A stretch of DNA of 64,000 bases from Agarophyton chilense (Eukaryota; Rhodophyta; Florideophyceae; Gracilariales; Gracilariaceae): NCBI GenBank assembly GCA_030374765.1, contig JARGXX010000047.1, positions 56,448 through 120,447 on the forward strand. Reading direction: 5' to 3'. Below the pieces are notes generated by a model. The model was given only the letters and a program-made list of their open reading frames with translations, had not been told where the DNA came from and ran no database searches. How positions within the stretch are numbered: the first letter of the stretch is position 1; each line of letters begins with the position of its first letter. Positions 31,568 to 42,342 of this stretch are shown one piece after another. The position numbers were made by a program, and so were the translations under genes.

Positions 31568-31801
31568 TCAATCACGTCGGTCTTTTCTAACATTTCTCTT
31601 TGCAATTGCTTTTGAAACCATCTTCTTTGACATATTCATATTGGATCGGGTAGCCAGGTTTTGCAAAGAGCACTGATCGAATTCCACATGAAAACTGCTC
31701 ATTAAGCTTTCGAGCATTTGCAATTTAGGCTGTACAAGATCTACTTTACGGAGATGGAGGATAATTTGAGCCATGTATGCGCAGAGCACCCCAATCGTCA
31801 C
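31568..31801 (-). CDS. 77-codon hypothetical ORF (unit A4)
   Basis: Same translation as 21881-22114. Confidence 0.3.
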   Translation of the reverse strand: MTIGVLCAYMAQIILHLRKVDLVQPKLQMLESLMSSFHVEFDQCSLQNLATRSNMNMSKKMVSKAIAKRNVRKDRRD

Positions 31802-31876
31802 AGTTTACCAACGGGTGTGAGGAAAGTATAGCTTGCGACTCTAGCCGTAATGGAGTAAGTTATCTACAAGCTTCTA

Positions 31877-32679
31877 TCAGTGTTCTATCGCCTGAAGGTT
31901 ATGCTCAGGAGAACTGCTTGGAAACTTCTTGCGTGGAATACAACGCTTGCGGGGCAGAACAAGGCACGGGAACTGCATATTGGTGAATGTTTTCTGAAGA
32001 AAACCCCTGTGAAATCTCTGGCGCTCCTTCTTCCAGACTATTATGTTCCTGAAGTACTTCCAGAACGTTGCCTCTTCGCCACACTTTTTCCTCATGGTGG
32101 CTGTTGTGTGGCATTTCCGTGGGACTGGAATGAAGTCTTGGTTGGGGTAAGCGCAACTTGCTTCCTGAGACAAATTGAGAGACACCGGACGAAAGGTCCC
32201 ACTTCTACTCCGTTGGACATCACAAGAAATGGATTTATGGCCAAATCCAAGTCTTGAATCTTCCGGGCGGCCAAATGAAGATTCCAAACTTGGGAGAGTT
32301 CTCGGTTGAGATGTTCTAAGCGGGTGTTCTCGGAGAGAGCTGGTTTGATACACGGATGGAAGTCTTGAATCTTCCGGGCGGCCGGAGATGGATTCTAAGC
32401 GTGGAAGACTGCCCGTCTGAGGGTTTCCAAGCGGCGGTAGTTTAGTTGGAGAGCGGGGGGAAACCCATCTGGGAGTCTTCTGTTTTCGTTGCTGCGATTT
32501 GGGTCGTGCAGCCCACATGCCGAAAGGCCTTGTGAGTAATTAGTATACCTATCTTGATACCGCTGGCAATCGTAAACTGAGAGAAATTCTCTAGTACGCG
32601 AAATAACAAGACACGCATTATAAGCTGTCTTCTTTTCCACACTTTTCTCGCGTTCTATCAGGAAGCAAGACCGGATCAT
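31877..32679 (-). pseudogene. Minus-strand paralogue, frame split (unit A4)
   Basis: Same gene as 22190-22993, but the G-run at about 32455 has six Gs instead of seven. The N-terminal frame (MIRSCFLIEREKS to DGFPPA) no longer continues into the repeat frame (SPTKLPPLGNPQ). Otherwise nearly identical. Confidence 0.6.
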
Positions 32680-33113
32680 GTCCTCAAAAGACGGAGAAAG
32701 AAACCTCGGTCACGAAATCACAGGAAAGGGTGATGTAGTCCACACCACACGATAACAAAGAAGAAGCGAGCTGTCCTAAACATAGTAGCGTTGCTATATT
32801 TTTGTTACGTTGTGAATGGCAATTATTTCTTGGAAAGATTTTGCTCCGAGTGGCGGACGCATGTTGAGTGGTTCGAAACTCTGTCAGAATGGCGGGAGTC
32901 CAGGCCGGCAACAGAATTGTTCACCTTACCCACCCCACTTGAAGGTGAACAATTGAAGCGGCAACCCCTGCATCTGCAGGCCGTTGTTGTTCGAATATTT
33001 TCTCTCTCAGGACACGGAATGACGCGCCCAGAGGGCACCAGAAATCCTTCAAATAAAAGGCCCATGTACCTCGCGCCCAGCTTGCAGTGGCATCATCTTC
33101 ATCTAGCACGTGA

Positions 33114-33303
33114 ATACCCCGGCCGAGCTTTGATGGTAACGGTCTCAAGAGCGACAAAAAAGCAATAGCTGTGGTCCAAATTCGTTTCGGAGCCGACATT
33201 CACATTCGACTTGACAAATCCTGTGCTCATGCCCAACGCTGTCTTCCTGTTGGAGCAGCCGCCGCATTCCTGTGCAAGCGCTCACGATGCAAGATAGTAG
33301 CCT
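33114..33303 (+). CDS. Repeat-A tail coding segment (A4 copy), likely exon
   Basis: About 60 codons: RPSFDGNGLKSDKKAIAVV, IRFGADIHIRLDKSC, LPVGAAAAFLC, KRSRCKIVA, then TAG. The same protein is encoded by the inverted fragment at 19827-20011 and, with changes, at 23678-23872. The A5 copy (near 62247-62440) has small indels. Family unknown; upstream exons not identified. Confidence 0.4.
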
Positions 33304-33555
33304 AGCATCGCATTACCTGCCAACCACTACAATGTATTAGCATTTCATCCAACCGTTTAGAACCAGCACCCAGCCCACTGGTGCTCACCCCGACGCAGTA
33401 ACGCTACTGAAGCTATTCTCTTCTCTCCACTGCACTACAGAGTGCCCCGATCTGGTACGTTTTGAAGAATTGAGTTGAGTACCTGTACAATTTTAAACAA
33501 TATCGCAATGCCCATGTCTATCTATGCCACAGGCACCAGCGATACGCTGTACCGC

Positions 33556-33785
33556 TGTGAAACACGTACAACATCCATCAGTGACGTACAGATTGACATA
33601 ACCAGTACGTCACCTTAAGTGTCCGGAAGGTCGCATAGTATCCCTATATAAATCCGGCACGTTATCCTCGGAGCTCTTCCGAGAGCTCCAGGCAGACCCT
33701 TTGTGCCGACTATTTCTTGTGTTGAGATCGCTCCCCACACTGCACACGTATGAACTTCAACAACATGTCCGAAGCTCAACTTACA
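33556..33785. mobile_element. Solo LTR in unit A4
   Basis: 230 bp starting TGTGAAACACG and ending CTTACA, flanked by ACCGC on both sides (33551-33555, 33786-33790). Unit A2 has the uninterrupted site ACCGC at 24108-24112. It contains a TATATAAAT box (33645-33653) and, 17 bp further, a perfect 8-bp stem with a TCCG loop (33670-33689). The parent element is not in the window. Confidence 0.92.
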
Positions 33786-34004
33786 ACCGCATCCTTGCAC
33801 AAAGGCCTTGTATCATTGTGTGATGCATGAAGACCAAGCCAAGTTCTATCAGAGTGCAGTGAAAGAAACAGAAGACTTTTGAATACACCATGTCAATGAT
33901 GATCGCGTAGAAACAGTCGGCCTTGGGTTGGGAAACAAAAGAGCACGGCGTTGAGCGTGCAAGAATGAAGCGACGAAACAAGAATCCGTGCTGGGCAAGT
34001 GCTA

Positions 34005-35316
34005 CCGCGGGAGCCTCTCGGCATTTCAGAGCTTAAGATGTCTTATTACACTGCATTTTGGTTGTTAGTCTTAATCTCGGGTCTATATTCAACCATTTAT
34101 TGAAGCTTTCTTACAAGTACCTTTCAACAACGAACAACTCTTCTACTCTTAAAATTTCTGTTGCCACGAAAACTTAGTGCAAAATAAATATCTACTTATG
34201 ATAAGCTGCTACGCAACCATAGCAGCTAATGCAGTTTGCAATTCATATTAGTACAGAGATTCTGGGCACAATTCAGACTTTTTTGGGGCACAAGCTTCAG
34301 TATACAATCTGGCCCTTCATGCTGCGCGTGGGTGCTGCTGGAGCTTACGGTGTCGCCACCGTGTGGAGAAAGGAACTTGTGCGCACTTGATGCAGAAGAC
34401 GAAAGCCACAGTTTGAATAATAAGTCAATACTCAAACGGCGGCATTGGTGGTATTTTCATTCCCCAGAACTCTCACATCTGTATCAAGGGTCCCATCCGT
34501 ATTGCACTCGGTTCACGTTTTGGAACGTAGAGCCGTCCCGAGCAGTCTACTCCCAGTGAATCAGTCACGTTCTTTAACGCTGTGCAGACATTGTGCATCC
34601 TTCCAGCCAATCACTCAAAAAAAGTATGAAGTTTCTTGTATGGAAGAGTGCCTATTCCGAGAACATTGCTCCCTAGCGATAAGAGAATCGGCAGTGTGCG
34701 CGTACTGATTGTATTAAAAGCGGTGTGACGATGAATCGAAGATCTGAATGAACTGGTCTGTCCGATCAATTTCAAAGACAACGTAAACATGACCGGTCGC
34801 GAAGAGTGATCAAGGAACATGAAAAAAATATCGTTGCATGTGTAACAAATAGAGCCCTTGACGTCGAGCACGGTTTTCGCCCAGCTCCTGTCAGTCCTGT
34901 GTGCCATCAGACTGGACGGTGATCCGAATCCAAGCTGTCCGCTGTCGGCAGCGATGCTGTGTCGGAGCAACTGCGAAATATGCTGCAACGAACTGCAGTT
35001 TGTGCGAACCAAAGCACTCTTTAAGCAGCCACCGAGTCTGCTGCTCTCATTTCTACGAGGTTGAGATAACTGGGCCTTTTCCCGCCACAATGACGGAATT
35101 CTGTCTACTGGCTTTTAGCGATTTGAAAATGGGGGGGAGGAAAACAATTTCGTAGATGAAAAATGCGCCACACAGCTGTAACAAAATCTTGCGCACAATC
35201 GCAGGCCTTTCCTAGCGACATAAGTAGGAGATATTCTTGAGTTAGGCGCAAACGGCACTCATAAAGCGCTTCAGACTGACGGCTCATAGACCTCACGCAA
35301 AGCATGCCACAGTAAC
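34005..35316. other. Unit A4 right part and spacer, no recognised gene
   Basis: AT-rich, matching A5 (63140-64000) up to about 34860. A minus-strand frame at 34611-35090 (159 codons, with TVLDVKGSICYTCNDIFF) is open here but has no known motif. From about 35160 to the gypsy-1 start at 35317 a minus-strand frame (ECRLRLTQEYLLLMSLGKAC) also has no match. Confidence 0.35.
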
Positions 35317-35496
35317 TGTCGGGCACGTGTAGCGCGCATGCGCCACACGTGTCGACGTAGTGCATAACGAGCTCGCCGCCGCTCGCGCCCGATATTTTAG
35401 AGGCGCGAGAGCGGCGGCGGCTCTTAAGGAAAAAGGTAGGCAACAGTGGGAAGAAAAGAAAAGGATACGCTTGCCCCTACAGACAAGCGCTTTTCA
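35317..35496 (+). repeat. gypsy-1 5' LTR
   Basis: TGTCGGG...CTTTTCA, 180 bp. Near its start CACGTGT and ACACGTG flank a GCGCGCATGCGC palindrome, so a strong hairpin is possible at 35323-35352. Confidence 0.93.
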
Positions 35497-36037
35497 TGGT
35501 ACCGCATCCAAGGTCTGACATCGAGAGAAAAATGGCAGTCCTCACAGGTACATGTTGTGTTCGATGGCGCGGCAACTTCAGATGTTGCGCGCTTTTTCTT
35601 TGCGTACGAAAACTTTGTCACCCTAGGCAAGTCCGACGAGGATCGGGCAGTGCAGCTGTTATGCCACCTCGAGGGTGACGCGTTTGACTTCTACAACCGC
35701 AATTTCGCTGTTGATGGCAGTCTCACTAGCGCAGCGAGCAATTACGGTTTTATAAAGGCTAGGATGAATACGGAGTTCAAACGGACTCCAAAGCCGGAAG
35801 ATGAAGTTCATGAGGCCGTTTCCGGACGACTCGACCCTGCCGATATTCAGAGGTCGCTTTTGCAGTTAGAAGCTCTCTACAAAAGAGTTGGGTTCAACGA
35901 AACCGCGTCGTTTGGACTTTTTTGCAACGCAGTCGCCGCCGTTCCACACATGGCGCAGTTCGTGATGTTCGGGCTCCGGATGACTATCAGTCGTTGAAAA
36001 AGGCTATAAGAGATTACGAAAGCGGCCGAAGGCATTT
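35497..36037 (+). pseudogene. gypsy-1 gag, frame-disrupted
   Basis: Capsid-like helical sequence (FFFAYENFVTLGKSDEDRAV, LLCHLEGDAFDFYNR) open from within the LTR to a TGA at 35995-35997. No in-frame ATG follows the primer site until ARMNTEF. Coding then moves to another frame (RAPDDYQSLKKAIRDYESG) and again at about 36045 to the frame of the long pol ORF. These are either two indels or one indel plus a programmed shift. Confidence 0.75.
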
Positions 36038-39000
36038 TTGTCTCCGCCTGATCTTAGTGTCTCACCTCAGGTGCCAACGAGGAAGATACTCCGCCGTGCC
36101 GATGCTCCGTCCGGAACTGCACAGCAGTTGGAGAGCAAGGTGGACCAGTTGGCGGGAGAGTTCGAAGAGCTGACAATGCTCGTGAAGAAAAAGTTCGAGG
36201 GTCCATCGGGATTATCTGACAAGGACTGGACTTGCAGTTACTGCAACAAGCCCGGTCATGGAGCGAACCGCTGCCCATCTAACCCTCACTGTAATACGAG
36301 GTGTAGACGATGCGGCAAGTTTGGCCATCAGGAAGAGACCTGTTGGTCTAAATCGAAGCAGGAAGAGAAGCGAGCAGTTGGGTTCAGTGGAGTGAAGTCG
36401 GAATCCGCAGAAGGACTGAAGATCAAGAAGAATGAAGAAAAAGATCATGTGGCCGTGGTACAGGAAGCTCCGGCCGTGAAAGATGTGGTCGCCGCAGCGA
36501 AGAGGAACGCAGACGGTGAGGCCCTACCGAAGCAGCCCCGGACTGGAATCATGGACATTGATGCCTTGGTTAACAAGAGCCGTGGAGCCTTTCGCAAGGT
36601 TGCTGCCCTGAAGGGCAAGAAGAAATCGAGGAAACCGAAGAAGGGCAAAGGGACAGCACAAGGCCTCCAGGACCAGGTGGGCAAGTATAATGTGATGGCC
36701 GAGTTGGCCTATGCCTCGTCTGGCCTAAGCTTTGGCCAGTTGTTGCGTGGGGATGCCGATGAGGCAAGGAAGCTGTTGAAGCACCTATTGTCGGGGAAAG
36801 TTCCGATAAGGCACGCTTCCGTCCTCCATGCCACTAGCCTACCACTTCGCCTGAAGGTAGTGGCCATCAAGCTGTACGGCACTGACGCCAATGCCCTCTT
36901 GGATTCGGGGGCAGTTTCAAACCTCCTGTCCTGGGAGATGTGTGACCATTTGACCCTGACGCCCTCGCCGACGAGCAGGAGGGTGACGGTGGCCGATGGG
37001 AGTGCCGCAGACGTTCTGGGTTGCGTGAACGGAGTTTCAGTTTCATTTGGGAAGATGGGAGTCCCCTTGGACTTCTTGGTGGTGAAGAATACGCCGTTCG
37101 ATGTGATAATTGGATGCCCGACCCTCGAGGCCCTGCAAGCTCAGCTAGACTTTAGCAGACGGCAGGTGAGCCTCATGATCGGGGCGGAACAAGTCCTGTT
37201 GCAGTTGTACAATGAGCCACCGGTGGTGGACGGAGCTCGCACCGATTGCGAGGACTTTGTGTCGCCGGACGACTCGGAACCGGATGTGTTTCCCGCTGAG
37301 TCTGGATCTTCCAGTTCCGGCTCAGCGGGCGAGTCAGAGAGCGAGTCGGAGTTGGTACTAGCAGTACTCGACAGGGAGCCTCATGAGCCTGACCTGGCGG
37401 GCGTCGATTCAGACGTCCCATCGTCAGGGGAAGACGAAGAGAGTGCACGGTCGGCGTTGTTGTCCTCGAAGATGGCGCACCTGCGCCCAGACGTTCAGAA
37501 GCAGATGACGGACTCCCTGAAGGAGACCGACATTATTGCCTGGAGTAGTGGCGATCTCAGTCCAGCGGATGTGCCCGTTAAGCACAGTTTTGAGCTGACG
37601 GACGAGAAGCCGCTCTACTCAAAGGTGCGAAGGATGCCCCCGAGGCACAACGCCGTGATCAGGAAAGAAGTGAATGAGCTATTGAAGACGGGAATCATTA
37701 CCCCGTCCAGCTCTGCTTGGTCCTTTCCAGTGGTCATAGCGACCAAGAAGGATGGCAATCCGAGGTTCTGCGTTGATTACCGACAGCTGAACCGGGTGAT
37801 GAAGCCAGACCGCTGGCCTCTCCCGAAGATTGAAGAGATCTTCGACGACCTCGTTGGGTCGAAGGTCTTCACGACGTTAGACCTTTTCACAGGTTACTGG
37901 CAGGTCTGCATGTCGGAGGCCTGCAAAGAAAAGACGACGTTCGTCTGTCGTTACGGCACCTACAAGTTTGAGGTGATGCCGTTCGGGCTGATGAATGCCC
38001 CCTCTACATTTCAGAGAATGATGGATGAGGTGTTGCGGGACCTGCCCTTCGTTATGGTGTACGTTGACGACGTCGTCATCTTCTCCAAGACGATGGATGA
38101 GCACCTGGCCCATTGTCGGGAGGTGTTCCGCAGGATTGGTCTCGCTAGTTTGAAGGTGAAGGTGACGAAGTGTAGCTTCGCACAATCTGAGATCAAACTC
38201 CTTGGCCATGTGATTGATGGGAACGGCATCCGGGTGGACGTTGATAAGATCGCCGACATTGTGGAGGCCCCCGTCCCGAGAAACAAGACAGAGCTCAGGA
38301 GCTTCCTTGGTCTGGCGGGGTACTATCGAAGATTCATCAGAGACTTCGCCAAGAGTTCGGCGGTGCTGCATGCCGCCACTTCGGCGAAGAAGAAGTTCGA
38401 GTGGAACCCCGAGATGCAGGTCGCGTTTGAGGATCTCAAAAAGAAAATGACGACGCCGCCGGTGCTAACCTTTCCCGACTTCGACTCTCCTTTCATTGTC
38501 GAGACTGATGCTTCGGGTGTGGCATTGGGGGCTGTCCTCAGCCAAAAGAAAGAGGATGGGAAAGTGCACCCCATCCAGTACGCGTCTAGGTCTATGACGC
38601 CTGCGGAGAGGAACTATGCTACCTGTGAGAGGGAGGCATTGGCAGTTGTGTTCGCCCTGAAGAAGTTTCGGGTGTACCTGCTGTCGTCAGTCCCCTTCAC
38701 GGTTCTTACCGATCACCAGGCCCTTCAGTATGCCTTCCGGAAGAAGGATGTGCATGGAAGGTTGGCAAGGTGGCTGGACCTATTTGCGGAGTACGAGTTT
38801 GAAATCAAATACCGCCCGGGAGTCGCCAATGGGGCCCCCGATTACTTGTCGCGGATCCAGGCCGAGGAGAAGGGACCTGGACGTGATGAAACCGGACGAG
38901 AACAAGGGTTAGTCGCGACCATTACTTGGTCGGACCCGCGTTTGGACGGACTGGAAGAAGGGCTGCTAAACGTCGCGAGGTTTCTCTCCGGGGCCCTCGT

Positions 39001-40222
39001 GCACGAAGAAGATGCGGACGCAAGGAGAGCCGTCCGTAGAAGGGCGAAGTCGTTCATGTTGTGGAACAACACTTTGTTTCACAGGGAGGCCGGAGGTCTC
39101 CGCGCCGTCCCACCGATGGGGGAGCGTGGAAAAGTGATTCAGATGTTCCATGATGACATTGGTCACTGTGATGTCGCTGCGACATGGAGATTCATCCGGG
39201 AAAGGTTCTGGTGGCCGGGCGTCCTCAAGGACGTGACCTCGTACGTGCGTGGATGTTACCAGTGTCAGAGGGCGGCAAGGCTGCCCACCTATCGCACTAA
39301 CCTCCGCGCCCCTGTCAGCGGACTCTTCGAGACGGTCTCCCTGGACTTCGCAGGTCCGTTTCCAGCGTCAAAGGGGAAGAAGAAGTTCCTCATCATCGCG
39401 GTGGAGCACTTGACTGGGTGGCCCATAGCACGGGTCACCAAAACCTCGGTCGCAGACACGGTGGTCGAGTTTGTGAAGGAATAAATAGTTCGTCCATTTG
39501 GCCCTCCTCGCACGGTTGTCTCTGATAACGCGAATGCGTTCACGGCGGGTGTTGTCGAGGCGTTCAATAAGAAGCACGGGATATCTTGGAGGACAGTGCT
39601 CCCCTATGCCCCGATGGCAAACGGTAGGGCGGAGAGGATGGTCGGGACGATCAAAGGCGCGGTGAAGAAGATCGTATTACAAGGAACGCTGGACTGGGAA
39701 AAGGCCCTGCCCAGCGTCTTGTACGGGTATCGTAGGAGAGACCGAGGGGTGGTGCCGTCTCCTTTCGAGCTATTGTACGGGGTTCGCCCCCGCATGATGG
39801 CGACGGATGCCGTGGCACTGTTGCCCTGCGCCACTCCGAGCCAAAGAGCACTGGAGGTCTTGGGCATGAGCGGAGAGCGGTCAATGATGGTTGCGAGATC
39901 CAGCAACCCCCCGCTGACGAAGGGGAAGATCGAGAAGTACGTGGTGGGAGAAGAAGTGCTGGTAGCGCACGGTCCGGCGTTCAACAAGGCCAAGGAGTGG
40001 CCCGCTTTCGACTCCTACTACTATGGCCGATGCAGGGTTGTGAAAGCTGCTCATCCGCGCTACGAGCTGCAGTCCTCGACCGGGCGGGTCACTCGCAGTG
40101 CCATACACGCGAGGAGGCTGAAGACGTACAGATGTCAGCCTCCGCACCTGCAGAGACCAGTGTCGCCCGTCTCGTGCTGCTGCAGCGCGAAGCACGGACC
40201 GGTTCACTGTGGAAGTCAGTAG
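36038..40222 (+). pseudogene. gypsy-1 nucleocapsid-Pol, one stop in integrase
   Basis: 1148 codons open to TAA at 39482-39484, then continuous in the same frame to 40222. Order: two zinc knuckles (CSYCNKPGHGANRC, CRRCGKFGHQEETC), protease LLDSGAVSNLLS (36892 on), RT with FCVDYRQLNRVM, TTLDLFTGYWQV, PFGLMNAPSTFQRMMD and YVDD at 38060-38071. RNase H has ETDASGVALGAVL and VLTDHQALQ. Integrase has HDDIGHC...CYQC, LDFAGP, then the stop between the first and second catalytic Asp, then VSDNANAF and NGRAERMVG. Apart from that stop all catalytic residues are present. Confidence 0.93.
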
Positions 40223-40260
40223 CACCGGTAGGAAGAGAAGTGGTCGAAGGTCTTTGTTCC

Positions 40261-40680
40261 GAACCTAAGTGAAGGCGGACAAGCCACGAAGCGCGAAAGA
40301 AGAAGAAGCTTGGATCTGAACCTAAGTAATGATGGACAAGCCATAAAGCGCGGAAGAAGAAGAAGCTTGGATCCGAACCTAAGTGATGGTGGACAAGCCA
40401 TAAAGCGCGGAAGAAGAAGAAGCTTGGATCCGAACCTAAGTGATGGTGGACAAGCCATAAAGCGCGGAAGAAGAAGAACCTGGAATCCGAACCTAAGTAA
40501 ATGTGGACAAGCCATGAAGCGCAGGCGAAGATGACGCTTGGATCCGAAACTCAGTGAAGGTGGACAAGCCCAGCGTGCAGCGAAGAAAGAAGCTCAAACC
40601 CGAGAGAACATTAACGAGCCGAAACAGCAGAAGAAGAAAGAAGTTGGGTCCGAACCTAAGTGAAGGTGGAAAAGCCATGG
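40261..40680. repeat. 57-bp tandem repeat in gypsy-1
   Basis: Units begin GAACCTAAGTGATGG and contain ACAAGCC..AAAGCGCGGAAG and AAGCTTGGATCC. The first five or so are close copies, the later ones decayed. The array lies just after the pol stop. Because 57 is a multiple of three, reading frames stay open through it on both strands; they are not taken as genes. Confidence 0.88.
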
Positions 40681-41284
40681 AACGTTAGAGAAGAAGAATC
40701 TTTAGGACGCATAAGGCTGAGCTAAAGCCGAAGAAAATTTGAGACTAGATTCAAGCTGAAGAAAGGCGGACTAGTGATGACAGGGTGTGTAAAGTTCTCT
40801 TATCTCGGTCACGTAGGGATGCTCCCCTCCGCAGAGTCGAAAGAACTCCTTGCAGAGGCTAGAAGATACCGCTCAGTGCCGTAGAAGATTAAGCGGTTGA
40901 CGGGTCGGAGAAGAAATAGACTCTGATATTTCTACAGGTGACGGAGGTGGCGGGTGGAGCTGCGTCATTGGAACTACAGGAAGAGAAGAGGTGTCGCAAG
41001 TACTGGCACGGACAGAGATTATGTTCAGGTGATGACTGGCCGTTGCCACCCGTTTCACATTGGGCGAAGGGTAACCCCGCGTCGATGAGGCTGACGCACG
41101 AGAATTCTTTGCGCTCCGCGTTGGTCCAGCGGCCGTCATTTGGGCAGTAGTAGACCGCCGCTGCGCGGGTGAATGACCACTGTGGTCAGCATGCGGTTCT
41201 TCACGACCTTGTGCAGAGGAAGCTGAAGATCGAGCTGTCGGTTGGAATGCTCGAGATTCAGAGAGTTGCGAGGTACCTTTGCAC

Positions 41285-41869
41285 CTATGCCCTTCTCGAA
41301 GATGCTTTTGGTTGCAAGCACGCGGATGCTGATGCACGGTCAAAAAAAAGGAGTTTGGTAGGCTGCGTGGAGGACGATGTAGTCCTCGGACTTACCGGAT
41401 TGAAGGAAGGAGAGACAGGAGTCGAGGTGTCTTGCTCACTGCTCCTAGACCTCTCTTCCTGGCGCGAGGCCTTGCGGCGCGCTCTGTAGGCAGCCCGCAG
41501 TCGACCCTTGTCGCCCTGCGCCACCCCGTTCGGAAGCTTAAGAGTTACCGGAGCTATCTCTGATTCCGGCGGCGCTGGGGCATGGGGACTACGGGCGTTC
41601 ATCGCGCGTCGCGGCATCGTGGGGAGGAAGGAGTAAGGAAGCTGTGGGGGCCGCCGTAAAGGACGGGAGAAGGTGGAGCAGTCGTGGGTTGCGCGGTGGT
41701 TGAGCTTAGAGGAAAGTGGGGAGCGACGACGCGCGCAAGATACTAGTGCGCGGTTGCTCCAGCAGACAGTGCGGGCTGGAGGTTGGCGGTTCCTTCCACT
41801 TGTCCTGTGCCACGGTGGCGCAGGCTTTGGGGGGGACCGTGTCGGGCACGTGTAGCGCGCATGCGCCAC
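41285..41869 (-). CDS. Antisense ORF between pol and 3' LTR of gypsy-1
   Basis: 194 codons, opening inside the 3' LTR (first Met 41869) and reading back into the element. Basic and Ser/Pro-rich, with VTLKLPNGVAQGDKGRLRAA as the most structured part. No similarity to the gypsy-2 antisense protein is seen. A second minus frame at 40873-41343 overlaps its end. It could be a GC-driven open frame, but its position parallels the gypsy-2 antisense gene. Confidence 0.35.
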   Translation of the reverse strand: MAHARYTCPTRSPPKPAPPWHRTSGRNRQPPARTVCWSNRALVSCARRRSPLSSKLNHRATHDCSTFSRPLRRPPQLPYSFLPTMPRRAMNARSPHAPAPPESEIAPVTLKLPNGVAQGDKGRLRAAYRARRKASRQEERSRSSEQDTSTPVSPSFNPVSPRTTSSSTQPTKLLFFDRASASACLQPKASSRRA

Positions 41870-42019
41870 ACGTGTCGACGTAGTGCATAACGAGCTCGCC
41901 GCCGCTCGCGCCCGATATTTTAGAGGCGTGAGAGCGGCGGCGGCTCTTAAGGAAAAAGGTAGGCAACAGTGGGAAGGAAAGAAAAGGGTACGCTTGCCCC
42001 TACAGACAAGCGCTTTTCA
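41840..42019 (+). repeat. gypsy-1 3' LTR
   Basis: 180 bp, three differences from the 5' copy, followed by GTAAC. Confidence 0.93.
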
Positions 42020-42342
42020 GTAACTATGAAAATTACGGTTTGCAAATGTTATGGAACCTTCATCGCTACGGTTAGGCTGGCGCCTTGCTGTAAATATATC
42101 CATATAGAAATAGCAGGGATTTACTAATGTGTCAGCCTAATGCGTTGTTGGAAATTGTATGTGACCAATCAGGTACACCTACATATACTTCCTGACTGTG
42201 ACGGACAACGGTGGTCGTTCTCTTTACTCTTGGGTGCGACGCCGGTCGAGACTATGTCTAGTGCAGTGTTGCACGTGTGTCTCGTGTGTGTGCAGTCTAG
42301 CTGCGCTGAAAAACTGCCATCAGCGTGGGTTGTTTGTGCAGT
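42020..42342. other. Right flank of gypsy-1, nothing recognised
   Basis: May hold the LTR of copia-3 (a TGTTGGAAATTG start-like motif near 42147 and a CCCTGCA near 42354), but no partner LTR was found, so this is left unassigned. Confidence 0.3.

Larger units (their letters stand above)
29700..35160. repeat. Repeat unit A4
   Basis: Starts TGATCACT with only a CT microhomology to the copia-1 fragment on its left. It matches A5 from 58839 to the window end, that is to at least about 34860, with small indels. The right limit is uncertain because A5 is cut by the window. Carries the zinc-finger gene, its inverted paralogue, a tail exon and a solo LTR. Confidence 0.85.
35317..42019 (+). mobile_element. 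gypsy-1, nearly intact Ty3/gypsy element
   Basis: LTRs 35317-35496 and 41840-42019 (180 bp each, three differences by eye) with a 5-bp target duplication GTAAC (35312-35316, 42020-42024). TGGTACCGCATCC directly after the 5' LTR is the probable primer-binding site; a G-run (41828-41835) lies where the polypurine tract is expected. Gag and Pol are long; the visible lesions are frame changes in gag and one stop in integrase. No chromodomain. A 57-bp tandem array and an antisense ORF occupy the pol-to-LTR interval. It is the youngest complete element here. Confidence 0.95.

Noticed and set aside
40216-40678. ORFs with repeated MACPPSLRFGSKLLLLPRF as membrane protein
   Set aside because: They are produced by the 57-bp tandem array, whose length is a multiple of three.
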